From NCBI RefSeq assembly GCF_013179575.1, contig NZ_JABMCQ010000002.1, forward strand, positions 1 to 64,000: a stretch of DNA of 64,000 nt. Direction: 5' to 3'. The DNA is from Sphingobacterium shayense. GTDB lineage: Bacteria; Bacteroidota; Bacteroidia; Sphingobacteriales; Sphingobacteriaceae. Every line of letters starts with the position of its first letter. The stretch's first letter is position 1. This document shows positions 36,572 through 46,320 of this stretch, piece by piece. Made by a program: the position numbers and the translations under genes. Under the pieces are notes generated by a model. The model was given only the letters and a program-made list of their open reading frames with translations, was not told the origin of the DNA and ran no database searches.

Positions 36572-37096
36572 ATGCAGAAAATAGTTTGCTTTAGCTTGTT
36601 GTTGTTTTTTGGGCTGTCAGGTTGTCTCCTCGGGCAGGAGGGGTATCCTGTACCTAAAGTTAAAAATCTCCTGTTTTATGTGCAGCATAACCGAGGGTAT
36701 AATACTTTCTTTTATACATTGAATTTACAAGCAAACGGACAGATTGATCGTAAAGAACCTGTTGTTGTTCGTCGTCAGTTATTTGATGAAGATGGTGCGA
36801 TAAAGACGCTTACTGGTATCCAGAATCGCTTTGCCTACGGAGTGAAAGGTAGATTTGTGAATTCCAAACGTTATGAGTTTGCCTTGGCAGGGTATGCTAA
36901 TCAGGTTTTTCTTTTGGACCTTAGCGAAAGGAAACCGCGGGTAAAAACCATTGTTAATGGTCGTGAGATATTTCTGAATCGAATGTTCCTTTATCAAACT
37001 GAAGGATCAACAGGTTTAAATACTAAACTCGATTATATCTTGTTTTTCGGACTAAATACCTCCGTGCGTCCCGTGGTCGAAAAGCTTATACCGTAG
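36572..37096 (+). CDS. DUF4833-like secreted protein
   Basis: A 174-residue protein with signal peptide (residues 3-18, with a GCLLGQ segment that may be a lipobox). The mature part begins PVPKVKNLLFYVQHNRGYN and continues with a beta-rich domain matching the DUF4833 family, which is common in Bacteroidota and of unknown function. It is probably periplasmic. It is followed by a hairpin with a T-run. Confidence 0.7.
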   Translation: MQKIVCFSLLLFFGLSGCLLGQEGYPVPKVKNLLFYVQHNRGYNTFFYTLNLQANGQIDRKEPVVVRRQLFDEDGAIKTLTGIQNRFAYGVKGRFVNSKRYEFALAGYANQVFLLDLSERKPRVKTIVNGREIFLNRMFLYQTEGSTGLNTKLDYILFFGLNTSVRPVVEKLIP

Positions 37097-37133
37097 CGAA
37101 CATTGATAAGAAAATAGTTTTGTTCTGCGTTTC

Positions 37134-37153
37134 TCGTTGTGTAACGAGTTTTT
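37134..37153 (+). terminator. Terminator after the DUF4833 gene
   Basis: A 6-bp perfect stem CTCGTT/AACGAG with a small loop is followed by a run of five T residues. Confidence 0.55.
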
Positions 37154-37197
37154 GACCTGAAACGCCCGGAAGTTAACATGTTTTTTACAAATTGGTA

Positions 37198-37228
37198 TTG
37201 CTCACACTAAAGTAGCTTGGTAGTTTTG
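37198..37228 (+). promoter_or_regulatory. Bacteroidota-type promoter for the 122-residue membrane protein
   Basis: TTG at 37198-37200, a 20-bp spacer and a perfect -7 box TAGTTTTG at 37221-37228. The box ends 6 bp before ATG 37235, so the mRNA would be nearly or fully leaderless. Confidence 0.5.
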
Positions 37229-37234
37229 CATCAA

Positions 37235-37603
37235 ATGTTACTTAAGCTGGTTCACTATTTTGTTCTGTTGTGTTATCTCAACATTCTTGCCTATGAGGTA
37301 GGGAGTGGGACAGCCCCAGTTGTGAGCTCTCCAATTTTAAATGGTGAATCGATTTTAGAATTCGTTTTGGAAGATGTGTTGTCGATTCCTATCGATAAGA
37401 GTTCTGATATACAAATTCGTTATGATGAGTATCGTGTTATACTAAATTATTTTCTTCTTCTACCGTTATTCGTTCTTCTTGTTGGATTTGTCTTTAGCAC
37501 CAGACTCCTCGGTGAAAAGGCACGACATCCAGTTTATGATGGAAAGAAACGGCATATAGTACCTGGCTACTATAAGTACTTGCACCGTTTGAAACTCTAC
37601 TAA
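37235..37603 (+). CDS. Small membrane protein of unknown function
   Basis: A 122-residue protein (start at ATG 37235; an upstream TTG at 37217 lies within the -7 promoter box and is unlikely). It has an N-terminal hydrophobic segment (residues 4-20), a hydrophilic middle part and a second membrane segment (about 73-92), ending in a basic cytoplasmic-looking tail with HPVYDGKKRH. No known domain recognised. It stands alone between the DUF4833 gene and the efflux operon. Confidence 0.55.
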   Translation: MLLKLVHYFVLLCYLNILAYEVGSGTAPVVSSPILNGESILEFVLEDVLSIPIDKSSDIQIRYDEYRVILNYFLLLPLFVLLVGFVFSTRLLGEKARHPVYDGKKRHIVPGYYKYLHRLKLY

Positions 37604-37707
37604 TTTACCTTTCCCAATATTTTCCTAATTCCTAGGATACTTTTGTTCACAAGAGATGAGTGAACTATAGCCTCGTTTTTTTTATTTTTTTAAATTTTCT
37701 ATTTGAT

Positions 37708-38811
37708 ATGAAGACATTTATTTCATTTCTTACTCCGTTTACGGGGGTAATTTTACTTGTAGCTAGTTGTACTGTGAAAAGTACCGAAAATAAATTGGAG
37801 CCCGCAAGGCAAGTTCCTGTTGTCGGCCTATCGGTACAGGATACGACCATTTTTAAAGAGTATATTGCGGATATTCAGGCCGCGAGAAACGTAGAGCTGC
37901 GCTCTCGCTTGGGAGGGTTTTTAGATAAGATTTACGTGGATGAAGGAGCGGTTGTCAATGCAGGCCAAGTACTATTTAAGCTGAATGATGAAGAGTATAA
38001 GGCAGACTATGCAAAGGCAGAGGCGGCTTTGAACATCGCAATTTCTGAAGCAAAGAAAGTCGAATTAGAAAAAGAACGCACAGAGAAACTGATTAACAAG
38101 AACATTGTATCGCACACGGAGCAAGAGCTGATGGCTGTCCAATATAGAGCTGCACTGTCTAAAGTTGAAGAAGCAAAGGCCGTCCTAAGTCAAGCGCGAA
38201 CTAAGTTATCTCAAACAGCTATTCGTGCTCCATTTAACGGTAGAATCAATAGGATATTGCTTAAAGCAGGATCATTGCTCGAGGAAGGATCATTAATTAC
38301 CACGATCTCTGATTTGAATGCGGTTAACGTGTATTTCGATATCTCCGAAGCTGAATACCTGAATCTTGCAAATGATTCCAGCTTTTCGAGCAACAATTTT
38401 AGGAGGAAAGTTAAGTTGATTTTAGCGAATGGTCAGGAATACCCTCACACGGGCGAGGCTCGAATTGTAGAGAGTGAATTTCAACCCAACACCGGGTCAA
38501 TTTCCTTACGTGCTAAGTTTCCAAATTCCGAAGGCTTATTGAAACATGGCGCTTCAGGCAAGATTGGTGTGCCCATTTCGACGGGTGTCACACATTTCGT
38601 CCATCAAAAATCAGTTATCGAAGTTCAAGATAAGGCTTATGTATACGTTGTCAATGACGACGAAACTGTAACCATGACTCCGTTCCTCGCGGGAAATCGT
38701 ATCGGACACTACTATGTGGTAGAAGGTGGGCTGGATAAGAACCAAAGGATAGTTTACGAAGGTGTACAGGGGCTACGTGATGGAATGAAAATTCGCGAAC
38801 TTAAAAAATAA
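37708..38811 (+). CDS. RND efflux periplasmic adaptor (membrane fusion protein)
   Basis: An HlyD/AcrA-type adaptor of about 367 residues. Start chosen at ATG 37708, giving a lipoprotein signal with lipobox LVASC; the upstream in-frame GTG at 37660 adds a segment without family likeness. It shows the lipoyl half-motifs (GGFLDKIYVDEGAVVNAGQVLFKL and TAIRAPFNGRINRILLKAGS, quoted in part), a coiled-coil hairpin between them and the beta-barrel. It links the RND pump to the outer-membrane channel. It starts the efflux operon, 49 bp before the fused pump gene. Confidence 0.9.
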   Translation: MKTFISFLTPFTGVILLVASCTVKSTENKLEPARQVPVVGLSVQDTTIFKEYIADIQAARNVELRSRLGGFLDKIYVDEGAVVNAGQVLFKLNDEEYKADYAKAEAALNIAISEAKKVELEKERTEKLINKNIVSHTEQELMAVQYRAALSKVEEAKAVLSQARTKLSQTAIRAPFNGRINRILLKAGSLLEEGSLITTISDLNAVNVYFDISEAEYLNLANDSSFSSNNFRRKVKLILANGQEYPHTGEARIVESEFQPNTGSISLRAKFPNSEGLLKHGASGKIGVPISTGVTHFVHQKSVIEVQDKAYVYVVNDDETVTMTPFLAGNRIGHYYVVEGGLDKNQRIVYEGVQGLRDGMKIRELKK

Positions 38812-38860
38812 TGACTACTACGCGTTGAGCGATTAGTGAGAAAGATAATCATATAAATTT

Positions 38861-41800
38861 ATGTTTGAAACTTATATTAAAAGGCCTATTCTATCGTTGG
38901 TGATATCTTTATTTATCACGCTACTAGGATTACTGGCTCTATTTACATTACCTATTACGCAGTTCCCTGATATTGTACCTCCTTCGGTGGTTGTTACGGC
39001 AAATTATACGGGAGCCAATGCAGATGTCAGCACCAATGCTGTAGCAATACCCTTGGAACGAGCCATTAACGGGGTGGCAGGAATGACATCAATGAATACG
39101 GTCACTACAAACAATGGGACGACCTTGATTCAAGTGGCATTCAAAGTAGGGGTTGATCCCGATGTTGCCGCTGTTAATGTACAGAACCGGGTAACTACGG
39201 TTTTAGATGAGTTGCCTGAAGAAGTTATTCGCGCTGGAGTGACCACGGAGAAAGAAGTGAACAGTATGCTGATGTACCTGAACGTGTACACGTCCGACGA
39301 AACTGCGGATGAACGCTTTATTTACAACTTTACTGATATAAATATTCTAAAAGAGCTAAAGCGGATAGAAGGTGTCGGATTTGCTCAAATTATGGGTATG
39401 CGCGATTACGCCATGCGTGTTTGGTTAAAGCCGGACAGGCTAGCTGCATACGAGATATCTCCAGACGAGGTGATCGAATCACTACGTAAACAGAATATTG
39501 AAGCTGCACCAGGACAAACAGGGATTAGTTCCGATAAAACTGTAAACATGCAGCAATATGTACTTCGATATCCAGGTAAATTTACCGAAGCCGAAGAGTA
39601 TGCAAACGTACCAATTCGTGCAAATAATGATGGGTCGATCATACGTATACGGGACGTAGCGGATGTTGAATTTGGGTCATTGGATTACGAAATGGTTTCT
39701 AAGACAGACGGACGTCCCTCTGCATCGATTATGTTGAAGCAGCTACCAGGTTCAAATGCTCAGGACGTTATTCAACGTGTAAAAGATCGCATGGAGGAAC
39801 TGAAAGCGGCTACTTTTCCTCCTGGGATGACGTACACGATGGGGTATGATGTGTCTCGTTTCCTCGACGCGTCAATCGCCAGCGTTATCAAAACCTTACT
39901 CGAAGCATTCTTACTTGTGTTCATTGTTGTTTTTGTTTTTCTACAGAATTTCCGCGCGACAATTATACCTATTCTAGCTGTTCCCGTTAGTTTAATTGGG
40001 GCATTGTTTTTTATGCAAATGATGGGGTTCTCGATTAACCTATTGACGTTGTTCGCTCTAGTGCTTGCTATTGGTATTGTTGTCGATAATGGCATCGTGG
40101 TCGTTGAGGCTGTTTATGCAAAAATGGAGGAAGAGCACCTGCCACCAATGGAAGCTACACTTGCAGCAATGAAAGAGGTGGGGACGGCGGTTATTGCTAT
40201 TACGTTAGTAATGTCAGCCGTGTTTGTACCCGTAGCGTTTTTGTCTGGTCCCGTGGGGATATTTTACCGACAATTCTCGTTAACATTAGCGTCCGCAATA
40301 GTAATATCAGGAATTAATGCTTTGACGTTAACACCAGCGCTTTGTGCCCTTATGTTGCGTTCGCCGCATGACCAAAAAGAATCGAATAGCTTGCTAACCC
40401 GGTTTTTCAAAAAGTTTAACAGTGGTTATGAAAAAATTGCAGGTCGTTATAAAGGTTTATTGGCTAGAATTGCAGGTCGTCGTATAATTACTGTTGGACT
40501 TTTGAGTTTATTTTTCGTGGCTACGTGGGGAACGAGTGCAATCCTTCCTTCCGGCTTTATTCCGACTGAGGATCAAGGGATGGTGTATGTTAGTGTCACC
40601 ACACCGCCAGGAGCAACGGTTGATCGTACGGAACGTGCATTGGATGAGGTCGATCGGATCGCAAGGGAGCTGGAGTCCGTAGAGACGGTATCTACTTTGG
40701 CTGGCTACAGTATTTTAACAGAAGTTTCTGGGGCTTCTTTTGGCATGGGAATGATCAATTTGAAGGCTTGGGACGAACGCAGTGTCTCGCTTGATGAGGT
40801 GATGGTTGAGTTACGCACGAAGACTGCGCATATCGCTGATGCTGAAATTGAGTTTTTTCCACCTCCGACTGTACCTGGTTTCGGTAATGCTGCAGGTTTC
40901 GAGATGCGTATACTTGACCGAAGTGGAAGTGAAGATTTAACGAAGACAGCGGAGATCGTTGATAAGTTTATCACTGAAATGAATGCTTCAGAAGCGATTG
41001 AATCTGCTTCTTCGAGTTTCGACGTCAGTTTCCCTCAATACATGCTTAATATCGATTATGATATGGCTGCTAAACTTGGTATTTCGGTAGAAAATGCCAT
41101 GAACACGCTTCAAACGTTGATGGGTAGTTTCTATGCGACGAATTTTATCCGTTACGGGCAGATGTACAAAGTCATGGTACAAGCTGACCCTCACTACCGT
41201 CAGACTCCAGAAGACGTTTTAAATTTGTTTGTCCGCACGGATCAAGGTGAGATGGTTCCGTACTCATCGTTTATCACGATGCGACGTGTTTACGGTCCCG
41301 AGCAAATTACACGCTATAATATGTTTACCTCAGCGATGGTTACCGGACAACCAGCTCCTGGGTTTAGTACTGGTCAAGCGATTGAGACCGTTCAAAAATT
41401 ATCCGAATCTTTGCCACAAGGTTTTTCGATTGAGTGGTCTGGGATGACGCGTGAACAGGTGATTTCTGGGAACCAAGCGATCTATATATTTGCGTTGTGT
41501 TTAGTTTTTGTGTATCTGCTTTTGGCAGCACAGTATGAGAGTTTCCTTTTGCCTCTTCCAGTTATTTTATGTTTACCAGCAGGTATTGCTGGGGCATTCT
41601 TTTTCCTGAAAATTTTTGGTTTGGAAAATAACATCTACGCCCAAGTGGCGCTTGTCATGTTGATTGGGCTGTTAGGGAAGAATGCTATTTTGATCGTAGA
41701 GTATGCTGTGCTAAAGCAAAAACAAGGAATGAATGTTATTCAAGCAGCGGTAGAAGGCGCTTATGCCCGTTTACGTCCAATTCTTATGACGTCTTTCGCT

Positions 41801-43426
41801 TTCATTGCGGGATTAATCCCTTTAATGATGGCAAGTGGAGCCGGTGCAATTGGCAACCGTACAATCGGGACAGCCTCAGTAGGCGGGATGTTTATCGGTA
41901 CAATTTTGGGAGTTATAATTATCCCCGGCCTCTTTGTGCTGTTTTCTAAAAAACGAAAGGTGAAAAAGAAAAAAGTAATTCCGCAGGTTATATCTATGAT
42001 CTTGATCGGGATAACCGTTGTCTCGTGTAACGTACCTAAAGAATTAGAGAAGGCGGAACATAAACCGTTGCCATCTCAGTTTGATTCGTTGATTATTAAT
42101 AAATCAGATACGACCTCGATAGCTAAGCTTCCGTGGCGCGAAGTATTTACTGACCCGCATCTTAAGAAGTTGATTGATTCGGCATTAGTTTACAATCACG
42201 ATATTCAGCAAGCATTAAAGCGAATTGACATCGCGCAAGCAAGTTTCAAACGACGTAAAGCAGCTTTACTGCCAAGTTTGGATGCTGCCGCAGAAGCTGG
42301 ATTGCAAAAGTATGGATTTTACACAGAATCGGGAATTGGAAATTATGACACCAATTTTTCTGAAAATCTTTCTGAGGATGAGCGGGTTCCTCAACCGGTG
42401 GTTCCAGATTTTTTTGTAGGTGTGCGGGCTTCTTGGGAGTTAGATTTATGGGGTAAAATTAAAAGCCAGAAGAATGCTGCTTATAACGCATTGTTGGCTG
42501 AAAATGAGGCTCGTAGACTTGTTGAAACCGAAATAATAACTAATTTGGCGTCCGCCTACTTTGAATTAATTAGTTTGGATGCGAAGATTAAGGTGTATGA
42601 CAATAATATCATCTTAAATCAGCAAGCGTTGGAAATTTCTGAATTGCAGAAGGAAGCGGGGCGTTCGACACAACTAGGTGTGCAGCAATTTAAAGCTATC
42701 GTCGCAAATGGAAAAGGAGAACGTGAACGTGTTAAACAAGAAATTACTAACCTTGAACATCATATAAACTTTTTGACGGGCCATTTCAATCGACCTGTTG
42801 TTCGTTCTACGGACAATATGATGGGGCAGCGGTTATTTAAGGAGTTGGGTACTGGAGCGCCGCTAGAGCTCCTTGCACATCGTCCAGATGTTCGTGAAGC
42901 ATCTTTTAGTCTACTAGAAGCCGAGTTTGATGTGCGATCTGCAAAAGCAGCATTTTTACCGTCAGTAGTTTTATCTCCGTATTTCGGCTTACAATCATTC
43001 AGTTTGAATAAATTGACGAATTTGGATAAATCATTAACGTATGGTTTGATAGGTGGTTTAACCGCACCTATTTTTAACCAGCGCCAACTTAAAACACAGT
43101 ACGAAACATTCAAAGCGCAGTATGGGCTAGATTTCTTAGAGTATGAAAAGCGGGTATTAAATGCTTATAATGAGGTTTCCAATGCCATAAAAACACAGGA
43201 GCATATTCAACAAAGAGAAATTTTCGTTACCGAACAAGTTGAAGCCTTAGGCGGAGCAGTCGAAGCTGCTAACGAGTTATTTATTGCCGGTCGCGCCAAT
43301 TATTTGGACATTATTACTGCGCAAAAGAATGCAGTGGAAGCAGAGTTAGAAGCTGTAGAGGTTCAAAAAGAAGGATTGATGAATGAAATCGTGATATACA
43401 AAGCCTTGGGCGGAGGTTGGCAGTAA
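38861..43426 (+). CDS. RND efflux pump fused to TolC/NodT-type outer-membrane channel
   Basis: One uninterrupted 1521-codon frame. Residues 1 to about 1035 are a complete HAE1/AcrB-type pump: 12 membrane segments in two groups, the VVDNGIVVVEAV motif with proton-relay Asp residues and the second-half block LLGKNAILIVEYA. After a Lys/Arg-rich linker comes a hydrophobic stretch and lipobox VVSC (Cys1056). Then follows an entire NodT-family outer-membrane efflux lipoprotein (LPWREVFTDPHL, ASWELDLWGK, RPDVREA) to the C-terminus. The pump and the channel would normally be separate proteins. Whether the product is cleaved at the internal lipobox is unknown. In-frame ATG 41996 (Met1046) could also start the channel separately. 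Confidence 0.9.
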   Translation: MFETYIKRPILSLVISLFITLLGLLALFTLPITQFPDIVPPSVVVTANYTGANADVSTNAVAIPLERAINGVAGMTSMNTVTTNNGTTLIQVAFKVGVDPDVAAVNVQNRVTTVLDELPEEVIRAGVTTEKEVNSMLMYLNVYTSDETADERFIYNFTDINILKELKRIEGVGFAQIMGMRDYAMRVWLKPDRLAAYEISPDEVIESLRKQNIEAAPGQTGISSDKTVNMQQYVLRYPGKFTEAEEYANVPIRANNDGSIIRIRDVADVEFGSLDYEMVSKTDGRPSASIMLKQLPGSNAQDVIQRVKDRMEELKAATFPPGMTYTMGYDVSRFLDASIASVIKTLLEAFLLVFIVVFVFLQNFRATIIPILAVPVSLIGALFFMQMMGFSINLLTLFALVLAIGIVVDNGIVVVEAVYAKMEEEHLPPMEATLAAMKEVGTAVIAITLVMSAVFVPVAFLSGPVGIFYRQFSLTLASAIVISGINALTLTPALCALMLRSPHDQKESNSLLTRFFKKFNSGYEKIAGRYKGLLARIAGRRIITVGLLSLFFVATWGTSAILPSGFIPTEDQGMVYVSVTTPPGATVDRTERALDEVDRIARELESVETVSTLAGYSILTEVSGASFGMGMINLKAWDERSVSLDEVMVELRTKTAHIADAEIEFFPPPTVPGFGNAAGFEMRILDRSGSEDLTKTAEIVDKFITEMNASEAIESASSSFDVSFPQYMLNIDYDMAAKLGISVENAMNTLQTLMGSFYATNFIRYGQMYKVMVQADPHYRQTPEDVLNLFVRTDQGEMVPYSSFITMRRVYGPEQITRYNMFTSAMVTGQPAPGFSTGQAIETVQKLSESLPQGFSIEWSGMTREQVISGNQAIYIFALCLVFVYLLLAAQYESFLLPLPVILCLPAGIAGAFFFLKIFGLENNIYAQVALVMLIGLLGKNAILIVEYAVLKQKQGMNVIQAAVEGAYARLRPILMTSFAFIAGLIPLMMASGAGAIGNRTIGTASVGGMFIGTILGVIIIPGLFVLFSKKRKVKKKKVIPQVISMILIGITVVSCNVPKELEKAEHKPLPSQFDSLIINKSDTTSIAKLPWREVFTDPHLKKLIDSALVYNHDIQQALKRIDIAQASFKRRKAALLPSLDAAAEAGLQKYGFYTESGIGNYDTNFSENLSEDERVPQPVVPDFFVGVRASWELDLWGKIKSQKNAAYNALLAENEARRLVETEIITNLASAYFELISLDAKIKVYDNNIILNQQALEISELQKEAGRSTQLGVQQFKAIVANGKGERERVKQEITNLEHHINFLTGHFNRPVVRSTDNMMGQRLFKELGTGAPLELLAHRPDVREASFSLLEAEFDVRSAKAAFLPSVVLSPYFGLQSFSLNKLTNLDKSLTYGLIGGLTAPIFNQRQLKTQYETFKAQYGLDFLEYEKRVLNAYNEVSNAIKTQEHIQQREIFVTEQVEALGGAVEAANELFIAGRANYLDIITAQKNAVEAELEAVEVQKEGLMNEIVIYKALGGGWQ

Positions 43427-43463
43427 GCCTCTCCGTAGAGCGATTCGTAGATTAGAAAACATT

Positions 43464-43506
43464 AACCCCATAATTTGAAATATTTCGTTTTTCAAATTAT
43501 GGGGTT
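43464..43506. terminator. Bidirectional terminator between the efflux operon and the two-component operon
   Basis: A perfect 17-bp stem (43464-43480 with 43490-43506) with a 9-nt loop. It serves the + strand efflux genes and the convergent response-regulator gene. Confidence 0.8.
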
Positions 43507-43621
43507 TTAATAAATCGGGAATACCTTATACATAAATTGCATCAACTGAAAAGGATTCTTTAATGTTACGTTAAAGGCGGAGAATCCCTACCAAATTTGA
43601 AACCTAAAGCTTTTAACCAAT

Positions 43622-44314
43622 TTAACTAACTAATAGTTTATAGCCTTTTCCATGTACATTCACAATTTCTACATTTGGATCTTCCTTAAGATATTTTCGC
43701 AGCTTACTTAGAAAAACATCCATACTACGGCCTGTAAAATAGTTGTCGTCATGCCAGATTTTCACCAATGCTTCTTCGCGGGTCAGAACGTCATTTTTAT
43801 TTAGACATAACAGTCGTAATAGTTCTGCTTCCTTGGTCGAGAGCTTTTGTTGCTGCCCTTTAAATGAAATGACTTGACTGGTGTAATCAAAAAAATAGTC
43901 TCCGATTTCGAACTTGTCAATAACCTCTTCATCTTTATCCTTGAGTGCACGCTTTAAAAGGGCATTTATTCGTAAAAGTAATTCTTCGACGCGGAAAGGT
44001 TTGGTGATATAATCGTCTCCACCGAGTTCGAACGCCTGTGTCTTATCTTCCATCATTCCTTTTGCAGTGGCATAAATAATAGGAACAGTCTTGTCCATTT
44101 TACGGATGTCTTTCCCTAAAGAGAAGCCATCTTTTTTTGGCATCATGACATCCAGTATACAAAGGTCATATTGATTATTGCGGAAGGCATTCAATGCTTC
44201 ATCTCCGTCTTGCGAGAGCGTAACGTCAAATTTTCCTTTTAATTCTAAATAGTCTTTGAGAAGTTCTCCCAAATTTGGGTCATCTTCAGCTAATAATATT
44301 TTCTGCATAAGCAT
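43622..44314 (-). CDS. OmpR-family response regulator (RprY-like)
   Basis: A 230-residue two-domain regulator. The receiver domain has the acidic pocket (LAEDDPNL), the phospho-acceptor Asp in CILDVMMPKKDG and the Lys of TKPF. The C-terminal domain is a winged helix of OmpR/PhoB type ending in VNVHGKGYKLLV. Its kinase gene lies 19 bp upstream. The pair resembles RprX/RprY of Bacteroides, but the orthology is not certain. It converges on the efflux operon, which could be a target (inference). Confidence 0.9.
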   Translation of the reverse strand: MLMQKILLAEDDPNLGELLKDYLELKGKFDVTLSQDGDEALNAFRNNQYDLCILDVMMPKKDGFSLGKDIRKMDKTVPIIYATAKGMMEDKTQAFELGGDDYITKPFRVEELLLRINALLKRALKDKDEEVIDKFEIGDYFFDYTSQVISFKGQQQKLSTKEAELLRLLCLNKNDVLTREEALVKIWHDDNYFTGRSMDVFLSKLRKYLKEDPNVEIVNVHGKGYKLLVS

Positions 44315-44333
44315 GTTCTGTTTTTAATCTAAA

Positions 44334-46151
44334 TCAATCTTGAGATTTATTTTTCAGGGGAAATGTTAGCTCAAAGACTGTGCCTTTATCTTTTTCACTT
44401 TTTACTTGAATATTCCCGCTTAATCGCCGAACAATGTCATTTACATAACTTAGTCCTAAGCCAAACCCTTTCACGTTATGTACATTACCCGTAGGTATGC
44501 GATAGAATTGATCAAAAATTTTTTCTTTTTGATCTTTGGTCATACCCATGCCTCTATCGGCGATCGTTATATGAATATCGTTTTTATTATTATAAGTTTT
44601 TACGGTAATCTCTGGAGCACCTTTGCTGTATTTTATGGCGTTGTCTACTAAGTTAAAGAATACGTTAGAAAGATGCAATTCGTCGCCAATCACTAGGTCA
44701 TCGTTCGCCGCAAGATCCATCGTTAATTTTCCGTTCGCTTTTTGTAATTGTAAGTTCATGCTGTCTAGGACGCCGGAGACCACTAAGTTAATGTGGACAT
44801 TTGTTTTTTCGATCTTAAGATTTTCTTTTTCTAGACGAGCGATGTTTAGTACGCGTTCAATATGGTTCCCTAGACGGACATTTTCGTCGTAAATAATATT
44901 TGCTAACCGGTTCACACGTCGTTCATCAGCAGCTATTTCTGGGTCACGTAGCGATTCGCTAGCAATCATAATTGTTGCTACTGGAGTTTTGAACTCGTGC
45001 GTCATATTGTTCATGAAATCCGTTTTCATCGCCGAAATTTTCTTCTGGCGGAAGATTATGATGAGTGTGTACGCGAAGGCTCCAATAAGAAGGCCCAATA
45101 AGGCGACCATCGGTAGAAGCATATAGCTCATTGTGTCCCTGATGACCGTTGATTTATTTGGGAAATAGATTGAAAGAAGTCCCGGGGAACTTCCTAAGTC
45201 ATTTTCGAACAAAAGAGTGCTATAGCGCGGGACTTTAGCATCAGCCTCGGGTTTCGTACTACGTATAGTTTCGAAAATAATCGTATTGCGATCATCCCTT
45301 ACTTCCATATTGAAAGGTGCGGCGATTTGTCTTTTGTTTAACTCCGCGTCCAATTCGCTACGGAGTAAACGTACGTTCACGCGTTCTTGAATTGGTCTTT
45401 TTGATAATTGTTCAGTAGCAGCAACACTGGTTAACAATTCTATATTTTTCCCGCCAATAACTGCGACACTATCATAGATATTCTGAGCGGCATCAAGCCT
45501 CAACTGATGCTCAAGTTGCTGAATTCTAGAAGCGATTTTTAAGTATTCTCGAGCGGGAAGAGCGCGAACAACCCAGTTAATTGTGTTGTAGGTGTTGGAG
45601 AACGCTAAGTAGCGTGTGCTATCGTCTTTTGCCGGAATTAGAGGGAGTTCTTTTGTGGCATACACGTCAACATTATTGTTTTGAATATCCCCCTCAATTT
45701 CGCCTGGGAGCACCCGAATTGTTACCAAGTGGTTATATCGTCGTCTCTTTACGTAGGTTTCATAGAAGGGATTTTCAACATACGCAACTAAAGGATATCT
45801 TGCTTTAAGTTTGTCTTCCTCGTCCTTAAATGCTTGTTCCGCTTCGTATTGCTGAATACGCAGTTCTTCAATTCTTTTTTGTAAAGCTATCTGCTGGTTA
45901 AGTTTTTCGTGTTTTGCCTGTTCTTGTCTATACTTCTCTTGTTCAACCTTTTGTTGATGCTGAAGAAAGTCATATACTTCTTGTTTTTCAATACGCCCAG
46001 CAACTGTTGTTAATGACGCTCGGACGGCTTCGTCGAAAAGTTGTGATTTCTGGATATAAGATTCATGAACAAAATAGTATTGCATAGCCATTACTCCCAG
46101 TAGCGCAATCGACATTAACCAAATAATCAGTGTAATACTACGTTTCTTCAT
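44334..46151 (-). CDS. Sensor histidine kinase (RprX-like)
   Basis: A 605-residue membrane kinase: TM1 at residues about 5-27; a periplasmic sensor part to about 340 that starts with a Gln/Glu/Lys-rich coiled coil (about 55-120); TM2 at about 344-368; HisKA with phospho-acceptor His385 in MTHEFKTPVATI; and an HATPase with NLVDNAIKYS, DRGMGMT and GFGLGLSY. It phosphorylates the adjacent response regulator. The extended coiled coil outside the membrane suggests mechanical or envelope-stress sensing, an inference. A TATTTTTG -7 box ends 5 bp before its start. Confidence 0.9.
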   Translation of the reverse strand: MKKRSITLIIWLMSIALLGVMAMQYYFVHESYIQKSQLFDEAVRASLTTVAGRIEKQEVYDFLQHQQKVEQEKYRQEQAKHEKLNQQIALQKRIEELRIQQYEAEQAFKDEEDKLKARYPLVAYVENPFYETYVKRRRYNHLVTIRVLPGEIEGDIQNNNVDVYATKELPLIPAKDDSTRYLAFSNTYNTINWVVRALPAREYLKIASRIQQLEHQLRLDAAQNIYDSVAVIGGKNIELLTSVAATEQLSKRPIQERVNVRLLRSELDAELNKRQIAAPFNMEVRDDRNTIIFETIRSTKPEADAKVPRYSTLLFENDLGSSPGLLSIYFPNKSTVIRDTMSYMLLPMVALLGLLIGAFAYTLIIIFRQKKISAMKTDFMNNMTHEFKTPVATIMIASESLRDPEIAADERRVNRLANIIYDENVRLGNHIERVLNIARLEKENLKIEKTNVHINLVVSGVLDSMNLQLQKANGKLTMDLAANDDLVIGDELHLSNVFFNLVDNAIKYSKGAPEITVKTYNNKNDIHITIADRGMGMTKDQKEKIFDQFYRIPTGNVHNVKGFGLGLSYVNDIVRRLSGNIQVKSEKDKGTVFELTFPLKNKSQD

Positions 46152-46156
46152 TTTTA

Positions 46157-46164
46157 CAAAAATA
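46157..46164 (-). promoter_or_regulatory. -7 promoter box close to the histidine kinase start
   Basis: TATTTTTG on the minus strand (exact TAnnTTTG match) ends 5 bp before the kinase ATG, implying a leaderless or nearly leaderless transcript. No convincing -33 element at normal spacing. Confidence 0.4.
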
Positions 46165-46260
46165 GAGATGGTAAACTGTTAAATACTTCATTTAACACAA
46201 TTTAACAAGGATATAGTGATAAATACCATTGTATGAAAGCAAACCGGACAAAATAGTAAA

Positions 46261-46310
46261 CCCAACATGTCGCTTAATTTGGTGCGTTATGTTGGGCTCG
46301 TTTTTAGTAT
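46261..46310. terminator. Hairpin downstream of the 2OG oxygenase gene
   Basis: An 8-bp perfect stem CCCAACAT/ATGTTGGG (46261-46268 with 46289-46296), extendable with mismatches, lies 25 bp from the oxygenase stop. It has T-rich flanks on both strands. It would end the minus-strand oxygenase transcript. Confidence 0.5.
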
Positions 46311-46320
46311 GTATGATCAG

